Assembly (NCBI GenBank): GCA_016783965.1
Contig: JADHVO010000003.1
Location: forward strand, 1-64,000
Length of the DNA stretch: 64,000 bases
Source of the DNA: Alphaproteobacteria bacterium
GTDB lineage: Bacteria > Pseudomonadota > Alphaproteobacteria > Micropepsales > Micropepsaceae
Direction: 5' to 3'
Shown here: positions 30,468-38,600 of the stretch, one piece after another
Layout of the letters: every line of letters begins with the position of its first letter
Numbering within the stretch: position 1 is the stretch's first letter
Notes under the pieces: generated by a model
Databases searched by the model: none
What the model was told of the DNA's origin: nothing
Seen by the model: the letters and a program-made list of their open reading frames with translations, nothing else
Translations under genes and position numbers: made by a program

Positions 30468-30652
30468 TTACCCGAGGTCCGCCGATTCGGCAAGCGTCAC
30501 AAAAAAGCCGGAAAACCTGCATTCCTTAATGTGCGCCTCGGCGTGAAACAGGGAACTATTTTGCCCGCCCCCCGTTTCAAGGGGCGGCGGGCGTGGTATG
30601 CCCTTCGCCCTACGATGGGCTTTTTCGGTACGAAACCAGGAGAATTGCAGAG

Positions 30653-31141
30653 ATGACGAAATTTCGCCTGATGATCGGTGCGGCTGCTCTCGCGGCCGGC
30701 GCGGTTGCCTTCGCCGGTTCCGCTGATGCGGCGCCGCATGGCGTCAAGGTCGGGTCCCTGACCTGCAACGTGGCCAGTGGCTGGGGCTTCGTGTTCGGTT
30801 CCTCGAAGGACCTGCACTGCACGTTCCGCGGCAACAGAGCGGGCGCCGGCGAGCACTATGTCGGCACCATTTCCAGGTTCGGCGTGGACATCGGTTACAC
30901 CGATGGCGGTGTCCTGGTGTGGGGCGTGTTCGCTCCGTCGTCGGATATTCGTCCGGGCGCCCTCGCGGGCGACTATGCCGGTGCGACCGGCCAGGCGACG
31001 GTCGGCGTGGGCCTCGGCGCCAACGTGCTGATCGGCGGCCTCGACAAGTCGGTCGCTCTTCAGCCGCTTTCGATGGAAGGCAGCAAGGGCCTGAACGTGG
31101 CGGCCGGCATCGGCGCCATCTCGCTCAAGTCCGCGCCGTAG
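30653..31141 (+). CDS. Secreted DUF992 protein
   Basis: 162 aa. Signal peptide (residues 1-26, cleavage after ADA), then the DUF992 body beginning VKVGSLTCNVASGWGFVFGSSKDLHCTF. AGGAG precedes the ATG; an earlier in-frame start at 30593 is unlikely. Periplasmic, function unknown; restricted mostly to Alphaproteobacteria, which supports the taxonomic reading. Followed by a good terminator. Confidence 0.88.
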   Translation: MTKFRLMIGAAALAAGAVAFAGSADAAPHGVKVGSLTCNVASGWGFVFGSSKDLHCTFRGNRAGAGEHYVGTISRFGVDIGYTDGGVLVWGVFAPSSDIRPGALAGDYAGATGQATVGVGLGANVLIGGLDKSVALQPLSMEGSKGLNVAAGIGAISLKSAP

Positions 31142-31877
31142 TCCTTACGACGCCTTCGAGTTGACGAAAGCCCCGCGAGCCATCGCGGGGCTTTTGTTTT
31201 GCTAGCCCTGGGACATGCGTCGGCCGAGCAGCCAGGCGAGAACGGCGCCCAGCACAGCGGCGAGCACCTCGGCTGCGGCCGCCGGCAGCGGATGATGGGC
31301 GTACCACTGGCCATAGACGGCCCAGATCGTCGCCACCGTGAGAACCAGAAGGCCCATCGTGCGACGCCCCGCAGGTGGCGCGACACCAATCGCGGCGATC
31401 GCGCCCGCGAAGGTGCCGGCGAACAGCGCGATGCTGAGCAGCACGACGGAACGGCCCGTGTCTTCCGGTGTAACGACCGTGTGGAGCGCCATGGCAAGGA
31501 CGCCGAGCGTCAGGAGCAGGCCGACCCAATAGGCGGTCACACCGGCGATGACGGCAAGTATCCAGCGTAGAACGGTCATCCGTGCCCTCCGTGTACATAA
31601 GCAACCTAGCGCGGCGGACCAGAGCCGGACAGCCAATGTTCTGCAAAGCCTGGGCTCGGAGGTCACCGGATTTCTGATGCCTGGAATGCTCGTCGTCCTC
31701 GCGGGCCTCGGCGGTCTTTTCCTGGGACGGATTGTAGAGCCCGAACCCGAGGAACAGGGCAGAAGCAACGGCGAACGCTTTCCTGTTCTTGCGAACCGGC
31801 GCGGTCAGCCAGATCGACAGCGGCGCACCGATCGCCAGCGCCACGAGCAGAACCGCAACCGTGAGCCAGATGGACAT
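31125..31877 (-). CDS. Possible membrane protein, uncertain 3' end
   Basis: The first 60 residues look genuine: two hydrophobic helices (SIWLTVAVLLVALAIGAPLSIW) and a charged tail. Beyond that the frame runs antisense-like through the neighbouring gene in another phase, so the true protein is probably shorter or interrupted by a frameshift. Treat only the 5' part (about 31680-31877) as supported. Confidence 0.35.
   Translation of the reverse strand: MSIWLTVAVLLVALAIGAPLSIWLTAPVRKNRKAFAVASALFLGFGLYNPSQEKTAEAREDDEHSRHQKSGDLRAQALQNIGCPALVRRARLLMYTEGTDDRSTLDTCRHRRCDRLLGRPAPDARRPCHGAPHGRYTGRHGPFRRAAQHRAVRRHLRGRDRRDWCRATCGASHDGPSGSHGGDDLGRLWPVVRPSSAAGGRSRGARRCAGRRSRLAARPTHVPGLAKQKPRDGSRGFRQLEGVVRTTART
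31169..31200 (+). terminator. Rho-independent terminator after DUF992
   Basis: GCCCCGCGA, a four-base loop, TCGCGGGGC, then CTTTTGTTTT. The nine-base perfect stem and T-run match the consensus. Confidence 0.9.
31202..31579 (-). CDS. Small four-helix membrane protein
   Basis: 125 aa with four hydrophobic helices and a short basic tail ending RRMSQG. Start at 31579 gives MTVLRWILAVIAGVTAYWVG. I do not recognise a family. Ends opposite the DUF992 terminator. Confidence 0.65.
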   Translation of the reverse strand: MTVLRWILAVIAGVTAYWVGLLLTLGVLAMALHTVVTPEDTGRSVVLLSIALFAGTFAGAIAAIGVAPPAGRRTMGLLVLTVATIWAVYGQWYAHHPLPAAAAEVLAAVLGAVLAWLLGRRMSQG

Positions 31878-31929
31878 CGGCCCTCGCTGCCCTCCTAGCT
31901 AGGGAGCCGCACCGCGCGCTGCAAGCGCG

Positions 31930-32610
31930 TCAGCCGCCGCGAAAGCCGGTGGCGACGAGATAGAGCTCGACGGATTCGGACCGGCTCGCCGGCGGCTTCA
32001 CATGCTTGACGCTGGTGAAGACCTTTTTCAGCCGTTGCAGCAGATCGCTGGCGGCACCGCCCTGGAAGGCCTTGCCGACGAAGATGCCGCCGGGCCTGAG
32101 CGTCTCCTCCGCGAGGTCGAGCGCGGCTTCAAGCAGCGCGCTCGTGCGCAGATGATCGGTCTGGCGATGGCCGGTGGTCGGCGCGGCCATATCGGTGAGC
32201 ACGACATCGGCGGGACCGCCAAGCGCCTCCTTCAGAAGGTCGGGCGTTTCGGGCGCGAGCATGTCGCCCAGGAAAATCGCGACGCCGTCGAGCGGCTCCA
32301 TCTCGAGAATATCGAGCGCGACGACCTTGCCCGTGGGACCGACGCGTTGGGCGGCAATCTGGCTCCAGCCGCCCGGCGCGGCACCCAGATCAAGCACGCG
32401 CGCGCCCTCCCTGAAGAAATGGAACTTGTCGTCGAGCTCGATGATCTTGAAGGCGGCGCGGCTGCGGTAGCCTTTGGTCTTGGCGGCGGCGACATACGGG
32501 TCGTTGAGCTGCCGCTCCAGCCAGCGCCGCGAGGACGCGGTGCGCCCGCGGTTGCTCTTCACCTTCACATGCAGCTTGCCACGCCCGGAGTCGCGCTTCT
32601 CGTCGGCCAT
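31930..32610 (-). CDS. rlmE: 23S rRNA uridine-2'-O-methyltransferase RlmE (FtsJ)
   Basis: 226 aa. Rossmann methyltransferase with LDLGAAPGGWSQIAA and the K-D-K-E tetrad at K55, D140, K180 and E215. Modifies U2552 of 23S rRNA. A GTG/ATG extension to 32955 overlaps ppx in another frame and is unlikely; the ATG at 32610 starts MADEKRDSG, normal for the family. Directly downstream of ppx, 17 bases apart. Confidence 0.93.
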   Translation of the reverse strand: MADEKRDSGRGKLHVKVKSNRGRTASSRRWLERQLNDPYVAAAKTKGYRSRAAFKIIELDDKFHFFREGARVLDLGAAPGGWSQIAAQRVGPTGKVVALDILEMEPLDGVAIFLGDMLAPETPDLLKEALGGPADVVLTDMAAPTTGHRQTDHLRTSALLEAALDLAEETLRPGGIFVGKAFQGGAASDLLQRLKKVFTSVKHVKPPASRSESVELYLVATGFRGG

Positions 32611-32627
32611 GGCGCGAAAATGCCCCG

Positions 32628-33653
32628 TCAGTGCCGGGCGAGCAACTCGCGCAGGATGCCCTCGCGCAGGCCGCGGTCGGCGACGCGGAGCTGTAGGCAC
32701 GGCCAATGGTGGTGGATGGCCGCGAAAATGGCACAGCCCGGCACGATCAGATCGGCGCGATCCGGCCCGACGCATCCAATGGCGGCGCGGCCGGGAACGT
32801 CGAGGCTCACGAGGCGGTCGATCACCGACTCGATGTCGGCGCAGTCGTGCCAGCTCCCGTCGACCTTGCCGCGGTCGTACCTCGCAAGACCGAGCGCGAT
32901 GCCGGCAAGCGTGGTGACAGTGCCGGAGGTGCCGAGCAGGTGATGGGTGGGGCAATCGAAAACGCCCTTGCCGTCCATCTGCGCCTTTACGGCGGCGAAC
33001 AGGGAGATCATGTCGGCGCGCATACGCTCATAGCCGGCACGATCGATGACGCCATGCGCGGCTTCGGCCAGGGAGACGACGCCGACGGACGTGGAGATCG
33101 CAGCGACCGCACTGAGCGCGCTGCGCCCGTCGCGCTTCATCCAGATGGTCTCGGTCGAGCCGCCACCGATGTCGAAGATCAGACTGCCCGCAGCCTCGGG
33201 ATCGACGAGCGGAGCGCATCCGATGGCTGCGAGACGGGCTTCCTCCTCGGGGCTGATGACTTCGAGCGCGATCCCCGCCTCTTCCTTCGCGCGCGCGAGA
33301 AGGAGGTCGATATTTGCGGCGCGGCGGCATGCCTCGGTGCCGACAGCGCGGACGCGGACCCGGGGATGGTTGCCGATGTGCTGCGCGCACATCTTGAGCG
33401 CGGCGACGGTGCGGCCGATGGCGGCCTCGGAGAAATGACCGGTCGCGGCAACGCCCTCGCCCAGACGCACGATGCGGGAAAAGGAATCGACGACGCGCAA
33501 TTGGCCGTTGCGCGCCGCAGAGGCGATTAGCAGCCGGCAATTGTTGGTGCCGAGATCGAGTGCGGCGACAAGCGGCCGGCGACCGTCCTTGCCGCGTCCG
33601 CCCCGCCGCGAACCGCGTTTACGCCCCTCAGACACAGTATCTCCCTGGGCCAA
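32628..33653 (-). CDS. ppx: Exopolyphosphatase/guanosine pentaphosphatase (Ppx/GppA)
   Basis: 341 aa, actin-like ATPase fold: ALDLGTNNCRLLIA, then IFDIGGGSTETIW and LGTSGTVTTLAG. Degrades polyphosphate or pppGpp. Basic N-terminal 25 residues are an extension. Typical partner of rlmE in alphaproteobacteria. Confidence 0.93.
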   Translation of the reverse strand: MAQGDTVSEGRKRGSRRGGRGKDGRRPLVAALDLGTNNCRLLIASAARNGQLRVVDSFSRIVRLGEGVAATGHFSEAAIGRTVAALKMCAQHIGNHPRVRVRAVGTEACRRAANIDLLLARAKEEAGIALEVISPEEEARLAAIGCAPLVDPEAAGSLIFDIGGGSTETIWMKRDGRSALSAVAAISTSVGVVSLAEAAHGVIDRAGYERMRADMISLFAAVKAQMDGKGVFDCPTHHLLGTSGTVTTLAGIALGLARYDRGKVDGSWHDCADIESVIDRLVSLDVPGRAAIGCVGPDRADLIVPGCAIFAAIHHHWPCLQLRVADRGLREGILRELLARH

Positions 33654-33795
33654 CCCTCGGGCGGCCTGCTTGGCGCGAGGCTAACATGGGAGCACGGCGC
33701 CGTTGAGCCTTCTGGCGGGTAGAACCCGCTGCTTCCCGGAGAAAATTCCCGTTCTTGCAATGTTAAGGACGCTCCTTTAGAGGGACGGCCTCCGT

Positions 33796-33869
33796 TGGGG
33801 GATCGTCTAACGGTAGGACCCCAGACTCTGACTCTGGTTGTCTAGGTTCGAATCCTAGTCCCCCAGCCA
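33796..33869 (+). tRNA. tRNA-Gln(CTG), attachment target of the right element
   Basis: Full cloverleaf: acceptor TGGGGGA/TCCCCCA with discriminator G and encoded CCA at 33867-33869, D-arm with AACGGTAG, anticodon stem CCAGA/TCTGG around loop CTCTGAC with CTG at 33828-33830, and a T-arm with GGTTCGAATCC. The integrase gene starts 165 bases downstream on the same strand, as is usual at a tRNA 3'-end target. Confidence 0.95.
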
Positions 33870-33980
33870 ATCTCTATCCGAAACTGCGATTGCGTTTCCG
33901 ACGGGCTTGGCAAGTCTCTGAAATCGCTGAATATCGTACTCTGGCTTCGCCCAAGGTACCCCGCCCTACGCGGTATGCGT

Positions 33981-34031
33981 GACGGTATTTTTGACGGTAT
34001 CCGTAGCGACAGAAAATAACAGGATACCGTC
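33981..34031. promoter_or_regulatory. Clustered GACGGTAT repeats beside the second integrase
   Basis: GACGGTAT at 33981-33988 and 33993-34000 and its complement ATACCGTC at 34024-34031, just before the integrase ATG. The same octamer lies beside the guaA-side integrase. Likely integrase arm-type sites, and possibly the gene's own operator. Confidence 0.55.
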
Positions 34032-34033
34032 AA

Positions 34034-35227
34034 ATGCCGCTGACAGCCCTCGGCGTGAAAAACGCAAAATCGAAAGCCAAGCCCTACAAGCTTGCCGATG
34101 AAAAAGGCCTGTATCTGCTCATCACTCCTGGCGGTGGAAAGCTCTGGCGTTTCGATTACCGCCATGACGAAAAGCGCAAGACCTTGGCGATGGGAAAGTG
34201 GCCAGATATCGAGTTGGCGGTAGCGCGAGAGCGCCGCGACAACGCTCGCAAACGATTGGCCAACGGCGAGGATCCCACCGCAGCCGACAAGGTCGAAGCC
34301 CTGGCGATCGCAAGTGCCTTCGAGACGGTCGCGCGAAATTGGCACGCAAGCGCGAAGACCGCGTGGACGCCGCGCTATGCTCGGTTGGTGCTTGGCCGCC
34401 TCGAGGCGGATATCTTCCCGCACATCGGCAAAGACAACATCGACAGCATCGAGGCGCCCCGCCTGCTGGAGGTGGTTCGCAAGGTTGAAGAGCGCGGCGC
34501 CATCGAGATGGCAAAGCGGATCAAGAACTACTGCAGCGAGGTCTTTATGTACGGCATTGCCGAGGGCAAGTGCCGACGTGATCCAGCAGCCGATATTCGC
34601 CGCGCGCTCAGGAAGCCTAGGCCCAAAAAACACATGGCCGCTGTCTCTCCGCCAGAGTTTCCGACGCTCGTGGCGCGCATGCATGCCTACGACGGCGACG
34701 AGATCACAAGACTGGCTTTGCACTTCACGCTTATAACGATGGTTCGCACTCAGGAAACGCGGTTCGCACGAATTGAAGAGTTCGAGGACCTAGATGGTTC
34801 GAGCGCTCTTTGGCGCCTCAGCCCCGAACGCATGAAAATGAGCCGGGAACACCTCGTGCCTCTGCCCCATCAAGCAGTAACAATCATTAGACGCCTGCGA
34901 GAAATATCGCCGGACAGCCAACACCTATTTCCTGGAAGCACCAAGACCGGCGTCATCAGCGAGAACACCATGCTGTATGGTCTCTACCGCATGGGATACC
35001 ACAGCCGACAGACGACACATGGCCTACGCCGTTGCGCCTCAACGATATTGAACGAAACTGGCAAGTTCGAGTCGGATTGGATCGAGACCCAGCTCGCCCA
35101 TGCCGATGATGATAAAGTTCGTGGAGCGTATAACGCCGCCCTCTATCTGTCGCACCGTCGCCGCATGCTTCAGTGGTGGGCCGACTTCGTGGAAAAGCCC
35201 ACGAGTGTCTATCGAATTGCAGCTTGA
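34034..35227 (+). CDS. P4-type tyrosine integrase of the tRNA-Gln element
   Basis: 397 aa. DUF4102 arm-binding N-terminus (MPLTALGVKNAKSKAKPYKLADEKGLYLLITPGG), core-binding middle, catalytic arginine in TMVRTQETRFARIEEF, HGLRRCASTILNE, LAHADDDKVRGAY and the tyrosine in AALYLSHRRRML. Reads away from tRNA-Gln into the element, so the element extends to the right past the window's edge. Different family member from the guaA-side integrase. Confidence 0.93.
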   Translation: MPLTALGVKNAKSKAKPYKLADEKGLYLLITPGGGKLWRFDYRHDEKRKTLAMGKWPDIELAVARERRDNARKRLANGEDPTAADKVEALAIASAFETVARNWHASAKTAWTPRYARLVLGRLEADIFPHIGKDNIDSIEAPRLLEVVRKVEERGAIEMAKRIKNYCSEVFMYGIAEGKCRRDPAADIRRALRKPRPKKHMAAVSPPEFPTLVARMHAYDGDEITRLALHFTLITMVRTQETRFARIEEFEDLDGSSALWRLSPERMKMSREHLVPLPHQAVTIIRRLREISPDSQHLFPGSTKTGVISENTMLYGLYRMGYHSRQTTHGLRRCASTILNETGKFESDWIETQLAHADDDKVRGAYNAALYLSHRRRMLQWWADFVEKPTSVYRIAA

Positions 35228-35398
35228 CATCAGCACTCTTGAACCGGTGACCCGGGCTTCAGGGAGGAAGACGGCCCAAAACGCTAGCATTTTCGTTCAA
35301 TCGCGTTGAATTCCTGTCAACGCAATTTCGATGAGTTACGCGAGGTCTCGTACCTCTCGGATAGCTACGAAACCATCCGCCATTGATACGAGCCTGCG
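35228..35398. other. Gap after integrase
   Basis: No gene seen. AT-richer than the defence genes; contains a CGTTGAATTCCTGTCAACG inverted repeat near 35305 (CGTTGA/TCAACG). Confidence 0.4.
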
Positions 35399-35611
35399 CT
35401 ATCTCGTTTCCGCTGTTCCACATCTAGCGCACCATCGCGGGCGTAGCGGCCCCAAGCTGTCCCACCATTTTCTGACTTCTATCCGCTCAACGAGAAAGAC
35501 AGTCCTTCTCGGATTCCATGTCCATCTGACCACTTTGAAGGGCAGCTTCTCTCGATTGTCTTTCCAGAGCTGGAAGACGTTCTTGTTGCATTGTGAGTCG
35601 GGGAAGGTCAT
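35399..35611 (-). CDS. Possible small trailing protein of the defence operon
   Basis: 70 aa, beginning three bases after the stop of the nuclease-NTPase gene on the same strand, so translation could be coupled. Sequence such as QLWKDNREKLPFKVVRWTW and VFLVERIEVRKWW reads like real protein, with a CxxC near the end. No family named. Confidence 0.4.
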   Translation of the reverse strand: MTFPDSQCNKNVFQLWKDNREKLPFKVVRWTWNPRRTVFLVERIEVRKWWDSLGPLRPRWCARCGTAETR

Positions 35612-35614
35612 CGC

Positions 35615-38600
35615 TCACGCAGCCATGCCAAGTAGCTCACGCTCAATCACGGTCGCGGCAGATACGCCGAGACGGATCAGATCAGATATGATTTTCTCGA
35701 TTGCAGCACGAAGACCTTCCTCTTCAATCGATGCGAAACCGTCTCTGCGCAACACGCCGGCGAGCCAACCGCAAAATTTGTCGCCCGCGCCGTAGTCGAC
35801 CCACAATTTAACATCATTCGGATAAGCGGCCATGCACGCCTCAATGGCTTTGACGGCATACGCCACGAACGGAAATTCCGGCGACACGTTCACCGTGCTC
35901 AACACTGCCAGCGCCACGAACAAGCTCGGCGTCGCAATCGCGAGCTCTGTCAGCAGGGGAATGAAGGGCGCCGTCCGCTCCATTCCAATCGCGGTGACAT
36001 AGCATTCCGGTGGCGTGCGAAAGCCATTTTGACAGAGGAAGATCGCGCCCAGAGCACCGTCCAGGTGATAAGGAATTCCGTAGCCCGGGTTGGCCGCAAA
36101 GCGCTGCCATTGCGATGTCGTCTTCAGCCGTTCCGTAAATCTGGTCCGAATTCGCAACAAATCAGCAGCGGCCAGACCTTTGTCATCGAAATAGACGACA
36201 TCGAGCGGGAGTAAGAGAGCCGCAGCCACGTCTAGAAACGGTTCATCCGGCAAACCCATGACCGGTTCGAGGCAGAGCGCGTCGATTGCGGCCGGGTCGT
36301 GGCCCGACAAGCTGCGCGCGACCAGTCGATAGTAAGCCCTGTTCCACTCGTCAGGCGCGTGCGACAGTTCCAAGTCCACCTCGCGCCCGGCACCATTCAA
36401 ATTGGAAGTCCAAGTGCGATAGTGATGTGCGATGCCCTGCAGCCATTCGGGTGCAGCCCATCCGGCTCCCATGAGCTTTGATAGCCACACCGCATTCGCT
36501 TGATGGTCCGCATAATATTCCGCTTCCGCGCGAGGTTGTCTCCGCCGGTTCGGACCGGCACCGCCGACATAAGTCTTCGCGCGGACACCAAGCTCCGCAT
36601 CGGGGAAATCCGGCCATGCTGATTCTGGCCCTTGGCCCTGGAGCCAACTCCATTCAGCGCTAAGGGCCGCGTCACGCCACTCCGCAACCTGCCGCCTGCG
36701 GACCTCGTCCTCGTTGCCCTTTGCATCGTAATGCTTCAAGCGCGGACGGATGTTTCCGACAAACGCGCAGCGGATCACCGCTTTTGGCAAGCGAGGATCG
36801 ATCGCCGCAAGATCATCAAGGAATGCACCGAAACCATGCGCCGCGGCGGGATCACCTTTGACAGCCAATTCGAGCAATGGTCTCGCATCAGCGAGCCCGG
36901 CGCCATGCCGGGCTGCCAGCACCAAGCCGGCCGTGGCAAGCCCAAGCGGATTGAACTGCAAACCATTGCGCATGCGATGGACTGGGTCCTCACGCTGAAC
37001 CGCAGCGGCATCAAACTGCGCCCGCGCCCACGCACCATGCTTGGTGCGCTGCGTGTCGTCTCCATCCCGCATCAACAACAGCGCGGCGATCAATATCGAA
37101 TGGTCGAAGTCTTGCTGCTCTTCGCCACGGGCTTGCGCGTCCTGCGCCCACACGGCGGCCCGGCCTGCCAAGTCGGCCGATTGCTTCGATCGATCATTAA
37201 GGACAAGCGCAATCTCAGCGCGGATGTTGGCATCTCGCATGCGCGGGGCGGCCCGCGCTTGCATCGCCGCGAGGTGTTCGGCCTCGTCCCGCGGTGACAC
37301 ATATGCGTAGATGGTCTGGTCGTTCCCCTCGTGATCCTTCAGGGTTCGGGCTTGATAGTTCGCTCGATCGATCTGATTCAGAGCGACTTGCACCATGAAA
37401 TGCGGATCGCCGAAGTCGGCATCCGGCCCATAAGGGCCAAGCCGCGTTCTGGCCCCTTCCAGCCGCTTGCGCACAGCTTCCGTGTCAAGCTGCTTGCCGA
37501 ACGCGTAATGTGGTAACACTTGTTCCAACAACGTCCCGCGGGATGCGCGCTTCTTCAGGCTCGCACGATTGACCTTTCCGGTCGGCTCCTTCTCACCGAA
37601 CAGAGCCATATCGCCCATGCCATCGTAGGTTTGTCGCGACCGGTCCCAGGCCAACAGTTCAGGGCTCCCGACGAAGGGGCGCGCCGCGGTGCGTGACTTC
37701 GGCCAATGCGATAGTATCAAGTCGACGATCACCAACAGATATGCGGCCGGTACTTCCTCATCGCCCAGCACATCAGCGATTACCGCCCCGACGTCTTCAC
37801 CTGCATCGATGCGCAGATGGGCCCATGCTTCCAACGCCATCAGGGCAGTGACCACGGAGTAGTAATGGCCTTGGCGCGACCAGAAATACGACTGGACAAA
37901 CGGGAACCGGCGCGGCCCGGACTCGAGCTCGATGTCAACGGCATCATCATTTGTCGCGGCGGTGTGGCGGCTGCCGAACGTGCACGCGTGCAATACCAGC
38001 CGCCGCACCAGCGCGAGCCCTTCTTTGGGATCCGCCATCAGCAGTTCCAGAAAGGGGCCTCTTGCTGGCGACGGTGAAAGAAATTGCCTATCTGCATGCG
38101 TAAAGGCTTCCGGCTTGGCAAAAGTGGCAAAACTACCGCGTCGGCGTTCCGGCATCTTGATAAGCGTGCTGGCCGTCAGTTCGGCGAGCGCTTTGGGCGC
38201 CGCCTTGGCGAGATTGCCGGGCGAAGTGATTACGCTTTCCGCGCTGTGTTCGCCGCTGCGTCCTGCCGCCAAGAGAAAGCGGACATACTGGTCTGCCAAT
38301 TCCGGCGTGACACTGCTGAACACCAGAAAGCTGGAGCGCAAATATTCGCGGAGCGGTTGTTGACGGTCGTAAGCCAATCCGCCGCCGAACAGAGCGCCGC
38401 GCGCACCATCATCGCTGATGCGAGCGCCCTCGATCTCCATCAGCCAAGTGTGCAACTGCGCGACAATCTCGGGTACGATGGGATCAAGCGCCCACATGGC
38501 CGACGCGTAGTCTGTAAGAAGCTCCGCGATGTCAGGAATTGCCGCACCGGGCAGCCGATCCGCTCTCGCGAGGGTCCACAGAATCAATCGGCGCCAAGCC

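Noticed and set aside
33842-34723. 293-aa frame opposite the second integrase
   Set aside because: Overlaps the tRNA and integrase and encodes nothing recognisable.
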